Of a stretch of DNA of 64,000 bases, positions 20,801 through 29,037 are shown piece after piece (within the stretch, counting starts at the first letter, position 1; each line of letters begins with the position of its first letter). This DNA comes from Flavobacteriales bacterium (GTDB lineage: Bacteria; Bacteroidota; Bacteroidia; Flavobacteriales_E; Vicingaceae), in assembly GCA_020853105.1 (NCBI GenBank), contig JADYZM010000004.1, positions 164,563 through 228,562 of the forward strand. The letters run 5' to 3'. Under the pieces are notes generated by a model. The model was not told where the DNA came from. It saw only the letters and a list, made by a program, of their open reading frames with translations, and searched no databases. A program made the translations under genes and the position numbers.

Positions 20801-23800
20801 TAAACTTTCTATTGAATCAAGGGTAGAGGAATTAAATGACCTAATAAAAAATAACAATGAATATATAGCCCTATACACCGATAAACTCAATGAATTCACA
20901 GAAACCAATTCTAACTCAACAATAGCTGCAATTGCCACTGAAAATAAAGACGACAGTAAAACCACCAATACACCGATAGATTATTCAAAATACGACTCAA
21001 AAATCATAAGTTCAAATGGCGAGGTAGCTGATTATTCAACAGATTTTAATAGTCAACTATCAAAATCTGACGGAATTACTGACCCGCTTTTAGCAAGTAA
21101 AGAAAAAGAAAAAATTACACAAGAATGGATTGAGGCTGTTGACCAAGAAATAGAATATAGAAACGATTTGCTCGTAAGAGCTTCAGAAAGTGAAAAACCG
21201 GAAATTTCAAGAAAAATTGCCGAACTAAAATCAGAAAAAACCTCTTTAACTGAACAGTTATCAGACATTCAGTTGGGTAGAACCCAACAAGAAAGTATGT
21301 TAGCTTCAAAATCCAATGTTCAAAATCAACCGACAAATTTGAACTCCGAAATATCATCTAAAAATAGCCGTGAAGCTGTTGAAACAACCAATGGAGATTT
21401 TTATGTTTCTGAAAATGCAAAAAAAGAGTTTTTGGCAATAAATTCTCAACAATCGGATTTAGATAGATTAAAACAACAACTCGAACAAAAATCTGTACAA
21501 GCATCACAAACTACTAATGAAGCAGAAAAAACACAATTGGTTTCAGAGATTAGCAACATAGAAAATCAAATTGAACAAAAAGAAATTGAAATTGCTCAAA
21601 CAATTGAAAAATCAAATAAAGCAGAATATTACAACAACCAAGAAATACTCTCTAAATACAAACCCAATCAAAGTTCAACTGACAACAATTTAATGATTGC
21701 TGAGATGAAACAAGATGAAGCTGTTACCTATTTTGAAAAAGCACAGGAAGAACGAGAAAAAGCGGCAAATATTCAATCTGATAGAGAAAAGAAACAATTC
21801 ATGACTAAAGCCGGAGAGTTAGAAAAAACGGCAATTGAAAAACAAAAAAATGCAATTGAAATTTATAAAGACAGTTCAGTTGAATTGGCTGTTTCTACAG
21901 AAAAACAACAATCTTTGCCGAACAACACAAATACACCGAATTTAAAATCTGAACATTCAAATAATAACATCAACAATCAAACTCTTGAGATTGAAAATTT
22001 AACCGAAGATGAAAAACAGGTGCTAGCAACTTTATCCCCAATTCAAATAGAAGAAATAAAATCATCACCGGAATATAAAGAATATCAAGAAGCAAAAAAC
22101 AGTTCCAGAAGACTGTACAAAGAAGCAGAAGTTGATTACGTTCAAGCAGCAAAATTTGAAGAAGAAGCAAACGATCAAAAAATTCTTGACAATAGTTTGA
22201 GCAAGATGGCAGAAGCAACTACCTACGAAGCTGCTAAAACCAAACTCAAAGGTCAGTTGGTGAAGTTGGCAAATATGATTAAAGAAAACGAAGCAAAATC
22301 ATTGGCTTTAAATACACAAGCAGCATCAAAGAAAAATGAAGCAGAAGCTAGTAATATAAAAGCAGAACAGATTGTTTCGAACAAGTCAAACGCCAATGAA
22401 ATTAAAGCAATAGAAAAAGCAGAATCGAAAAATGTTGATTTAACTGCAATGATAAACAACCGAAAATCTTCTGAACCTAACAATACTAATGAGGAAAACA
22501 ACACACTCGCAGCTAACCAGCAAAATACTACCAATCAACCTGCTTTAAACAACACAGAATCCACAAATTCTAATTTGAATAACAAACAACAAATTCCAAC
22601 TGAGACTAAAAATACTACAACTCAACAAAATAGCGATAATAGTACAGTTATAACTGAAAACACTTCAATAAACCAAGAATCAACCGATTCAAACCAAAAT
22701 CAAGACAATAATTCCCAGTCAATTCCAAAAAATGAAAACGTTAATAATACTACTGACAATACAGAAAAAGCAGTAACAACAACCGAAAATAGTAATACTG
22801 AAGAAATTCAACCGATTGATAATAATATAAATATTGAATCTACCCAAAATAGTAGCAAACTACCAACTTCTACAGAATCTAACAACGCTGAACAAACAGC
22901 AAGCAACAACACAAATACACAAAATAATCAATCAGAAACAGTATTGTCTAATCAGCAACAAATACCATTATCAAAAATTAATGAAATCCCTGATGTTTTA
23001 ACCTCTCCAATTTTTGTGTTAACTCCAAACAACTCACCGGTTTACAGTGAAACAAACAAAATACCAGCTACGACTAAGCTTCCTGAAGGTTTGATTTTTA
23101 AAGTACAAATTGGAGCATTTAGAAATCCAATTCCACAAGATCACTTCAGAGGTTTTGCTCCAATAATGACTGAAGATGCAGGAAATGGAATTACCAGATA
23201 TACCGCTGGACTTTTCAATACTTTCAATATGGCAAACGAAGCAAAAAATGCGATTCGAACCATAGGCTATCCAGACGCGTTTGTGGTTGCATTTTATAAC
23301 GGAAAAAGAATCAACATCAATGAAGCAAGAGCAATGGCTTCTGGTGGTGCTCCAATAGCTTCAAATGAATCGAATGAAACCAATGCCACGTCAAATCAAA
23401 ACACTAATAACCAAGTAAGTTCTTTAGTTGGAAAAACAACTAAAATTCCTGAAACAAGAACGAATGTGGAGTTGGTTAATGATGGAAGATCAACAGATGT
23501 AAACAAAATAAAAGGAGTTTTCTTTACAGTTCAAGTAGGTGTTTATTCAAAACCCATTACATCAGAACAATTGAATAACGTAACTCCTCTCAATAGTGAA
23601 AAAACTCAAAATGGATTAATACGCTATACCTCTGGAAATTATAAAAACATAAACGACGCTACTATTGCCAAAGACCGAATTAAAGGAATGGGAATAACTG
23701 ATGCATTTGTTGTAGCCTATGCAAATGGAAATCGAGTGTCTGTGAATGATGCCTTGAGTTTTATCAACAATGAAAACCAAACTACTTCAAATCCTGTAGA

Positions 23801-24245
23801 AACGAACGAAACTACTAGTTCACAAACATCTAGCACAATAACAAATCCAACTACAAACGAAAACTCAACGAATACATCTATACAAACAACTCAAAACAAT
23901 ACAGAAACACCTGGTAACAATCAACCAAAAGAACCTATCAATCAAAAGGAAATCGGAGAAAAATTAAATTTAGTATTTAAAGTATTATTGGGTGAATATG
24001 AAGAAGAAGTACCTGTTGATGAAGCTGCAGTTTATCTTAAAATTCAAAGCAGAGGAGTTAAAATAAGCGAAGAAAACAACAAAACTATTTATTCAATTGG
24101 AGAATATCCAGATTATCCATCAGCGTTGGATATGCAAATTGAAATGAAAACAGAAGGTGTTAAAAAACCTAAAGTAATTGCATTTAAAAATGGCACACCA
24201 ATTGAAGTAAACGAAGCACTAGAATTAGTTAAAAACAACAAATGA
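17847..24245 (+). CDS. Giant envelope protein: TPR, beta-propeller, CRD-like domain, coiled coil, three SPOR-like domains
   Basis: A 2132-residue exported protein (signal peptide ending AKSSAQ). Order of parts: TPR-like helices (about 30-130); a PD40/WD40-like propeller with repeated YFSSxGYNSMGGYDIF-type blades (about 195-350); a carboxypeptidase-regulatory-like beta domain (about 355-450); about 1,100 residues of Lys/Glu/Ala-rich coiled coil with three related blocks; an Asn/Thr/Gln-rich linker (about 1545-1735); and three SPOR-like domains at about 1749, 1891 and 2042. The first three domains match the layout of the T9SS-linked protein PorE, but the OmpA-type end is replaced. SPOR domains bind denuded peptidoglycan, so it probably bridges the outer membrane and cell wall. 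The last four bases overlap clpS. Confidence 0.8.
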   Translation: MKLEVIFNRFILTGFILLVFNAKSSAQFASQEELKKTAETYFVQEEYDKALPLYTQLLSNYPKDPDYNFRYGTCYFFANRDKEGALKYLNFAASKPNINPQAFYFLALALHHEYQFSAAESNYNKFRQLGLAKDIQEFQVDRKIEMCRNGATLLKSMTDIGVLQKKEIKTTEFFRSYDLKGIGGKVVVKPDEFKTKYDIKKKESSIVHIGDNANMVVFSSYGNDGKNGKDIFKVVKLPNGEWSNPSVFPDINTKFDEDYPFLHPDGQTLYFSSKGYNSMGGYDIFKSTFDANTGRWSSPENIDFPINTPDDDILFISDIDNQLAYFASSRASKLGELTVYKVKVDRVPSENTIVKGIFIAESNPNQKSATISILDTEKNKKYGVFTTQKETGEYVLVFPGNGGKFKLLVETTNTAPVHSAVVELPQLDGFRALKQELRLVGEGSSEKLVVKNLFDESDEFDFNDPLIVENLLKYKAKMDVNISEDEISNNTAIANKTSLEKFSNEELKSESQKTNTKLTENAKLSKSQANFSYDLAMQKATEAKQLFVQSEQQKKIASESQVSDEKIAAFSKSEQLKLDAAKLVNESVTAINIAKSLESEAVERESDIKKSNELNQTVSSKILAGNRKDAEIAYNELAEIADATYNKESAVEKEKELATKKLEEKEVQFSKTRNKALELSNRQNEINEQIDALTTKLNKSSKKSEKEAFQSEIDALKIDLEDAKYDLGVALDEEKKLNNELAEIRNSTTTTENILDEVGKVTTNTTSKIIDKTALNNEIAFFEKQGLVGLYPTTTVETKELAGSFDLTKQKENYTIISDDGKVIDYSTKHSAKMVDAQQLTTEPERSTEMAAIHNQWVADIKEELEIRQKQLESTSNLNDKTKLQSRIEVLKNLQTEKQKEADKYSLLAQQNSTENTTTTAITDSNGNITNYNQDFEKKITALDSKENSKNVIQEKIKVYEEWNKAGNQELLLKKIELNNAEGEDKLSIESRVEELNDLIKNNNEYIALYTDKLNEFTETNSNSTIAAIATENKDDSKTTNTPIDYSKYDSKIISSNGEVADYSTDFNSQLSKSDGITDPLLASKEKEKITQEWIEAVDQEIEYRNDLLVRASESEKPEISRKIAELKSEKTSLTEQLSDIQLGRTQQESMLASKSNVQNQPTNLNSEISSKNSREAVETTNGDFYVSENAKKEFLAINSQQSDLDRLKQQLEQKSVQASQTTNEAEKTQLVSEISNIENQIEQKEIEIAQTIEKSNKAEYYNNQEILSKYKPNQSSTDNNLMIAEMKQDEAVTYFEKAQEEREKAANIQSDREKKQFMTKAGELEKTAIEKQKNAIEIYKDSSVELAVSTEKQQSLPNNTNTPNLKSEHSNNNINNQTLEIENLTEDEKQVLATLSPIQIEEIKSSPEYKEYQEAKNSSRRLYKEAEVDYVQAAKFEEEANDQKILDNSLSKMAEATTYEAAKTKLKGQLVKLANMIKENEAKSLALNTQAASKKNEAEASNIKAEQIVSNKSNANEIKAIEKAESKNVDLTAMINNRKSSEPNNTNEENNTLAANQQNTTNQPALNNTESTNSNLNNKQQIPTETKNTTTQQNSDNSTVITENTSINQESTDSNQNQDNNSQSIPKNENVNNTTDNTEKAVTTTENSNTEEIQPIDNNINIESTQNSSKLPTSTESNNAEQTASNNTNTQNNQSETVLSNQQQIPLSKINEIPDVLTSPIFVLTPNNSPVYSETNKIPATTKLPEGLIFKVQIGAFRNPIPQDHFRGFAPIMTEDAGNGITRYTAGLFNTFNMANEAKNAIRTIGYPDAFVVAFYNGKRININEARAMASGGAPIASNESNETNATSNQNTNNQVSSLVGKTTKIPETRTNVELVNDGRSTDVNKIKGVFFTVQVGVYSKPITSEQLNNVTPLNSEKTQNGLIRYTSGNYKNINDATIAKDRIKGMGITDAFVVAYANGNRVSVNDALSFINNENQTTSNPVETNETTSSQTSSTITNPTTNENSTNTSIQTTQNNTETPGNNQPKEPINQKEIGEKLNLVFKVLLGEYEEEVPVDEAAVYLKIQSRGVKISEENNKTIYSIGEYPDYPSALDMQIEMKTEGVKKPKVIAFKNGTPIEVNEALELVKNNK
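20292..21268 (+). repeat. Three related blocks in the coiled-coil part of the giant protein
   Basis: Starting at residues 816, 922 and 1053, the protein shows the same pattern: I-x-S/D-x-x-G-x-V/I-x-D/N-Y-S/N, then E...I...W...V...E...R...L, then R-I/V-x-x-L-x-x-x. The blocks are diverged, with spacings of 106 and 131 residues, so they are old internal duplications, not a recent DNA repeat. Confidence 0.6.
23091..24233 (+). repeat. Three tandem SPOR-like domains (C-terminus of the giant protein)
   Basis: Three ~80-residue blocks begin with FKVQIGAF, FTVQVGVY and FKVLLGEY. They continue with (R/S)YTxG or YSIGEY and end with DAFVVAF/YxNGxRxxxNEA or PKVIAFKNGTPIEVNEA. This is the beta-alpha-beta-beta-alpha-beta pattern of SPOR domains with an added NGxxI..NEA tail. 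The third copy is the most diverged. Confidence 0.65.
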
Positions 24246-24511
24246 AAACAAAGTCGATAGAAAAAATTTCAGGTAAAGAAAAAACGAGCAAATTGTGTCA
24301 GTTAATTCTATTTAATGATGATATAAATACTTTTGATGATGTAATTGAATTGTTAGTAAAATACTGCAACCAAAACGAAATTCAAGCCGAACAATGTGCA
24401 ATGCTTGTACATCACACAGGCAGATATTCAATCAAAGAAGGTTCTTTTGAAGAATTATTTTTAATTGGAGAAATGTTGTCAGTTAATGGGCTTACTGTTG
24501 AAATAAAATAA
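24242..24511 (+). CDS. clpS: ClpS, Clp protease N-end-rule adaptor
   Basis: An 89-residue cytoplasmic protein with the ClpS core: LILFNDDINTFDDVIELLVKYC (the N-D-D loop that recognises N-terminal destabilising residues), then EQCAMLVHHTGRYSI, then the helix FEELFLIGEMLSVNGLTVEI. ClpS delivers N-degron substrates to ClpAP-type proteases. It overlaps the stop of the giant envelope gene in an ATGA, so its translation is coupled to that gene. No clp ATPase gene is in the window. Confidence 0.92.
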   Translation: MKTKSIEKISGKEKTSKLCQLILFNDDINTFDDVIELLVKYCNQNEIQAEQCAMLVHHTGRYSIKEGSFEELFLIGEMLSVNGLTVEIK

Positions 24512-24519
24512 CCTTAAAA

Positions 24520-25329
24520 ATGATAAACAAGAAATTAGCAATATCAATTCTCATAATTGTTGGAATAATTGCTTGCAACAAAGTTCCAATTTCAGGAAGA
24601 AGACAAATGAACCTATTGCCCGAAAGCCAATTGATGGGAATGAGTTTGACACAATACAACCAGTTTCTTGGGGAAAATCCACCGGTTTCAGAACAAATTG
24701 AAGATACTAAGCTTATAAAAAAAGTTGGTAATAAAATTGCCAGAGCTGTTGAAAAATATATGAAAGACAACGGTATGGGGAATCAAATTTCAGGATACAA
24801 ATGGGAATTTAACTTGGTTGACCAAAAAGTGATTAACGCTTGGTGTATGCCAGGTGGAAAAGTAGTTGTTTATACTGGAATTTTACCTGTAACGCAATCT
24901 GAAGCTGGATTAGCTGTTGTTATGGGTCATGAAATTGCACATGCTATTGCACGTCATGGAAACGAAAGAATGAGTCAAGGAATTGTGGCTGCTGCCGGAG
25001 CAGCAGGGTTGGCTATTTCATTAAAAGAAAAACCTGCTGAAACTCAACAATTATTTTTATCTGCTTATGGAGTTACTACAGGAGTAGGAATGTTGGCTTA
25101 TGGCAGAAATCATGAAAGTGAGGCTGATAAATTAGGAATGGTTTTTATGGCAATGGCAGGATATCAACCATCAGAGGCAATTCCATTTTGGGAAAGAATG
25201 AAAGCTGCATCTGGTGGAGGGGGTACACCTGAATTTTTAAGCACTCACCCGAGTCATGATACTAGAATTGAAAGAATTAAAGAATGGTTGCCAACAGCAG
25301 AATCATACTTTGTTAAGGCTGTTGATTAA
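24520..25329 (+). CDS. M48 family metalloprotease lipoprotein
   Basis: A 269-residue protein with a lipoprotein signal (VGIIAC, lipidated Cys19). It carries the M48 zinc site HEIAHAIARHG with the third ligand in NHESEADKLG, and ends with the usual THPSHDTRIERIKEWLP segment. It resembles E. coli LoiP and YcaL, periplasmic outer-membrane-anchored proteases involved in envelope quality control. It follows clpS by 8 bp. Its last 17 bases overlap, tail to tail, the end of the aminotransferase gene on the other strand. Confidence 0.92.
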   Translation: MINKKLAISILIIVGIIACNKVPISGRRQMNLLPESQLMGMSLTQYNQFLGENPPVSEQIEDTKLIKKVGNKIARAVEKYMKDNGMGNQISGYKWEFNLVDQKVINAWCMPGGKVVVYTGILPVTQSEAGLAVVMGHEIAHAIARHGNERMSQGIVAAAGAAGLAISLKEKPAETQQLFLSAYGVTTGVGMLAYGRNHESEADKLGMVFMAMAGYQPSEAIPFWERMKAASGGGGTPEFLSTHPSHDTRIERIKEWLPTAESYFVKAVD

Positions 25330-26503
25330 TTGCTTCAAGGATAATATCACAGGCAAATTTAATTTCACTCTCAGTTATTATTAACGGTGGAGCAATGCGT
25401 AAAGAGTTACTATTGAATAAAAACCAATCGGTTAAAACTCCTTTGGTTATGCAACAATCAATCACTGATTTATTGAATTCAAAACTTTCAAACTCAAGAG
25501 CAATCATCAATCCAAAACTTCTGAATTTTTTTATTTTAGGATGAATCAAATTTCTTTCGAATAATTTTCTTTTTTCTTCTACACCTGTAATTAATGATTT
25601 GTCGGCAATCAAAGTTTGAAGATTTGCTAAAGCAGCAACACAACTGATTGCGTGTCCACCAAAAGTTGTAATATGACCGAGAACAGGATTATTTTTTAAA
25701 CAACTCATGATTGAGTTAGATGAAACAAAGGCACCAATAGGAAAACCACCGCCCATTGCTTTAGCAATTGTCAAAATATCAGGAACTACCTGAAAATGTT
25801 CAAAAGCAAATAATTTACCGGTACGACCAAACCCGGTTTGAATTTCATCAAAGATTAATAAACTACCGGTTTCATCACATTTTTTTCGTAGTTTCAGTAA
25901 AAAATCATTTTTGGGAATAATTATTCCTGCTTCTCCCATTATAGGTTCAACAATAACACACGCCGTATTTTTAGAAATTTTTTCAATGTCTTTTTCACAG
26001 TTAAAATCAAGTTGGATTATTGATGGGAGTAGGGGTTTAAATGAATTTTTATATTCATCACTGCCAATAATACTCAAACATCCCTGAGTGCTACCGTGAT
26101 ATGCATTCTTAAAACTTATAATTTCTTGTCGTCCGGTGTACCTTTTAGCCAACTTCATTGCTCCTTCGTTAGCCTCACTTCCTGAGTTAACAAAATAACA
26201 CGAATCCAGCGGAGATGGTAACTGACTGATAAGTAACTGGGCTAATTTCACTTGAGGAGATTGAACAAACTCACCATAAACCATTAAATACGTATATTTT
26301 TCAAGTTGTTCTTTAACTGCATTAATAATTGCAGGATGTCTGTGTCCCAAATTGCTTACAGAAATACCCGAAATCAAATCAAGATAAGTTTTGTTGTTTA
26401 TATCGGTTAGATACATTCCTTCTGCTTTTTCTATTTCTAAACAAAGTGGAAAATCACTAGTTTGAGCAACATGTTGAAGAAATAATGTGCGTTGACTAAT
26501 CAT
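25313..26503 (-). CDS. Class III PLP-dependent aminotransferase
   Basis: A 396-residue enzyme of the ArgD/ornithine aminotransferase superfamily. Landmarks are FVNSGSEANEGAMKLAKRYTGR (cofactor phosphate loop), VIVEPIMGEAGII, LLIFDEIQTGFGRTGKLFAFEH and the PLP-binding lysine in TIAKAMGGGFPIGAF. Bacteroidota often carry such an enzyme annotated only as an aspartate aminotransferase family protein; the substrate cannot be fixed. Its ATG overlaps the ABM gene stop (ATGA), making it the third gene of a coupled operon. Confidence 0.9.
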   Translation of the reverse strand: MISQRTLFLQHVAQTSDFPLCLEIEKAEGMYLTDINNKTYLDLISGISVSNLGHRHPAIINAVKEQLEKYTYLMVYGEFVQSPQVKLAQLLISQLPSPLDSCYFVNSGSEANEGAMKLAKRYTGRQEIISFKNAYHGSTQGCLSIIGSDEYKNSFKPLLPSIIQLDFNCEKDIEKISKNTACVIVEPIMGEAGIIIPKNDFLLKLRKKCDETGSLLIFDEIQTGFGRTGKLFAFEHFQVVPDILTIAKAMGGGFPIGAFVSSNSIMSCLKNNPVLGHITTFGGHAISCVAALANLQTLIADKSLITGVEEKRKLFERNLIHPKIKKFRSFGLMIALEFESFEFNKSVIDCCITKGVLTDWFLFNSNSLRIAPPLIITESEIKFACDIILEAINQQP

Positions 26504-26805
26504 AAAATTTCTATTTTTTCAACAATAATACTGTTAACACTCCAAGCCTCTGGAGGAGAAGCAAATAAAGGTTTTGTTTTTGACCAAATGGATTTAAATA
26601 AATCTGAATTTCTGTAATTTTCTAAATCTTGTTCTGAACACCAGAAACTATATGTAAAGAATATAGTTGGTTTATTAATATCTCTTAACAATTCCAAATG
26701 ATTGACACCTTTAAAATTTCTAATCTTTGTTTTATTTTCATTAAATAGATTTAAAAAAGTATCTACATTTTCAGGCTTAAAGTTCATTTTTACAATTCTA
26801 ATCAT
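26500..26805 (-). CDS. ABM-domain (antibiotic biosynthesis monooxygenase-like) protein
   Basis: The conserved start is the second Met (MIRIVKMNFKPENVDTFLNLF), giving 101 residues from 26805; the track's extra MIFFF is unlikely. The dimeric ferredoxin-like ABM fold is suggested by VDTFLNLFNENKTKIRNFKGVNHLELL and the later FWCSEQDLENYRNSDLFKSIW. Small ABM proteins have varied roles (heme degradation, quinone oxidation) or none known. The start overlaps the SAM hydrolase stop by 8 bp and the stop overlaps the aminotransferase start by 4 bp. Confidence 0.8.
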   Translation of the reverse strand: MIRIVKMNFKPENVDTFLNLFNENKTKIRNFKGVNHLELLRDINKPTIFFTYSFWCSEQDLENYRNSDLFKSIWSKTKPLFASPPEAWSVNSIIVEKIEIL

Positions 26806-27580
26806 GAAAAAGAATATCAAATTTTTCCATCGTTTTTAAACCAGAAAGTTTGTTTAAATTTCCATTACGCATAGCAATTTCTAAATATCCGGAAGAATTA
26901 AATAATGCTAACACTCCAGATTTTTCAACATCGGTATATCTTTTAGATAATATTTTCACATCAGCTGTTCTACTTTTTAAAAATATTCCAAAAGGTCTGT
27001 TTTTTCCTACACTTTTAAAAAGAGATTCATGAATGTTGGAATGTAAGTTTCCGTAATGGTCAATATAACTTATCATGCCTTGAATACTATTTGCTGTATT
27101 GGTTGGGGCAAAATTGATTTTTCGATTGAGTTCAGATTTTGGTTTACCTATGACTTCTATTGGTTCTCTTTTTGCAAGGTTACAAGCTGCTTTTACATAA
27201 ATATCTTTTACTGGGAAACATTCTTTATCTGCTTCTTGTTGAATTGATATCTCAAAAGCTTTTTCCGGTGGTGTGTCAAAAATCAATGATAATATTCCAT
27301 TATCAGGGCATATAAAATATTGTTTGTGATTATAGACAACAACATGAGAATTGTGTTTTTCATTTTGAGGTTCAACTCCAATTATATGAATAGTACCATC
27401 AGGAAAATCTTGGTAACAATTACGAATAATATGTGCAGTTCTTATTATGTCAGATAACGGTATATCGTGAGTGATATCGACAATCGTAACTTCTGGAACT
27501 AATTTTAGTATTGTTCCTTTAATTGATGCAACGTAATGATCAATAGTTCCAAAATCTGTAGTAAGTGTTATTATTGGCAT
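26798..27580 (-). CDS. SAM hydroxide adenosyltransferase / SAM hydrolase (DUF62 family)
   Basis: A 260-residue protein opening with TLTTDFGTIDHYVASIKGTI and DITHDIP, the signature of the DUF62 family. A C-terminal beta-barrel part contains SYIDHYGNLHSNI. Known members cleave S-adenosylmethionine to adenosine and methionine with water; related ones are halogenases. With no halide-binding clue, hydrolase is the default. It is the first gene of a three-gene overlapping minus-strand operon, divergent from phoH. A TAACTTTG -7-like box lies on the minus strand at 27664-27671. Confidence 0.88.
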   Translation of the reverse strand: MPIITLTTDFGTIDHYVASIKGTILKLVPEVTIVDITHDIPLSDIIRTAHIIRNCYQDFPDGTIHIIGVEPQNEKHNSHVVVYNHKQYFICPDNGILSLIFDTPPEKAFEISIQQEADKECFPVKDIYVKAACNLAKREPIEVIGKPKSELNRKINFAPTNTANSIQGMISYIDHYGNLHSNIHESLFKSVGKNRPFGIFLKSRTADVKILSKRYTDVEKSGVLALFNSSGYLEIAMRNGNLNKLSGLKTMEKFDILFHD

Positions 27581-27690
27581 CTGACATACTTTGTTAATAA
27601 TTAATTCAAATAGAATTTAATTGTTGCATTCTAATTATTGAAATTTACAGTTACAATAAAGACCAAAGTTAAAAATTAAATACTAAATTT

Positions 27691-28641
27691 TTGAACGAAA
27701 AAATCATTGAAATTTCAAGTGTTAGCCCAGTTGAATTATTTGGAGTAAATGAAACAAACCTAAGTTTAATTAAGTCATTCTTTCCAAAAATCAAGGTAAT
27801 ATCAAGGGGCGATAAGCTAAAAGCAATCGGAGAAGATAAAGAGTTAGCATTGTTTGAAAAAAAAATTGCACTTTTAATTGAACATTTGCTAAAATACAAA
27901 CAATTAAATGAAAACCATATAGAAAGACTTTTGGAAGAAAAACCAAACATAGAAAGTCAAACTCTTGAACATGATTCAGAAGTTCTTGTTTTTGGTAATT
28001 CCGGTTTGGTTGTTAAAGCTAGAACAGCCAATCAACGAAAACTAGTAAAAGAATGTGAAAAAAATGACCTTGTTTTCGCTGTTGGACCAGCAGGTACAGG
28101 TAAATCATATACTGCTGTAGCATTAGCAGTACGTGCATTAAAAAATAAAGAAGTAAGAAGGATAATTTTAACCAGACCAGCCGTAGAAGCCGGAGAACAT
28201 TTAGGATTTTTACCCGGCGATTTAAAAGAAAAGTTAGACCCATATCTACAACCATTATATGATGCACTAAGAGATATGATTCCTATTGAGAAACTAAAAG
28301 AAATGCTTGAAGATGGAACAATCCAAATAGCTCCACTTGCTTTTATGCGTGGAAGAACACTAGATAGGGCTTTTGTGATTTTAGATGAAGCTCAAAATGC
28401 CACGAAAAGTCAGTTCAAAATGTTTTTAACCAGAATGGGTAAATCAGCAAAATTTATAATCAATGGCGATGAAACTCAAGTTGATTTACCTAGAAACCAG
28501 CAATCAGGATTAACCCAAGCAATAGGTCTATTAGATAAAGTAAAAGGAGTCTCAATTGTTCGATTTGATGAAAAAGACGTAATTCGACACGATTTAGTTA
28601 AGAAAATAATATTGGCTTATAAAAACCATTCTGAAAATTAA
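27691..28641 (+). CDS. phoH: PhoH-like ATPase
   Basis: A 316-residue cytoplasmic ATPase. An N-terminal KH-like or PhoH-associated segment (residues 1-100) is followed by Walker A GPAGTGKSY (about 132-140), the LTRPAVEAGEHLGFLPGDLKEKLDPYLQPLYDAL segment and Walker B VILDEAQNAT. This is the standard PhoH family layout; its role is usually linked to RNA metabolism. The only reasonable start is a TTG codon at 27691, since family members begin LNEKIIEL-like. The STAS gene follows by 12 bp. Confidence 0.92.
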   Translation: MNEKIIEISSVSPVELFGVNETNLSLIKSFFPKIKVISRGDKLKAIGEDKELALFEKKIALLIEHLLKYKQLNENHIERLLEEKPNIESQTLEHDSEVLVFGNSGLVVKARTANQRKLVKECEKNDLVFAVGPAGTGKSYTAVALAVRALKNKEVRRIILTRPAVEAGEHLGFLPGDLKEKLDPYLQPLYDALRDMIPIEKLKEMLEDGTIQIAPLAFMRGRTLDRAFVILDEAQNATKSQFKMFLTRMGKSAKFIINGDETQVDLPRNQQSGLTQAIGLLDKVKGVSIVRFDEKDVIRHDLVKKIILAYKNHSEN

Positions 28642-28653
28642 AAAATTCTCACA

Positions 28654-29037
28654 ATGAACTTTGAAACAATTAAATACGATAACTATACATTGATTAGTTT
28701 TCAATCAGAAAAATTAGATTCTCTTGTAGCTCCAGATTTAAAATCTGAATTCGTACATATCAACAAACAAAAAGAACGAAATATTTTAATGGATATTAGT
28801 AATGTTAAATATTGTGATTCGTCGGGGCTAAGTGCTTTGTTAATTGCTAACCGAATTTGTAAAGAGGCTAAAGGTTCATTTATCATTTGTGGAATTCAAC
28901 CCATGGTAAAAAAACTACTAAAAATATCACAATTGGACAAAATATTAATCCAAACCCCAACACTTCCGGAGGCCATAGATTATTTATATATGGAAGAATT
29001 AGAACGAAACCTGGGTGGAGATGATTTAGATGACTAA
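28654..29037 (+). CDS. STAS-domain protein (anti-sigma factor antagonist type)
   Basis: A 127-residue protein with the STAS fold. The phosphorylatable serine lies in KYCDSSGLSALL, following ILMDISNV, and is followed by SFIICGIQPMVKKLLKISQLDKIL, as in SpoIIAA/RsbV-type antagonists. Partner switching with an anti-sigma kinase is the known role, but no such kinase is in the window. The last 8 bases overlap the start of rnz. Confidence 0.88.
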   Translation: MNFETIKYDNYTLISFQSEKLDSLVAPDLKSEFVHINKQKERNILMDISNVKYCDSSGLSALLIANRICKEAKGSFIICGIQPMVKKLLKISQLDKILIQTPTLPEAIDYLYMEELERNLGGDDLDD

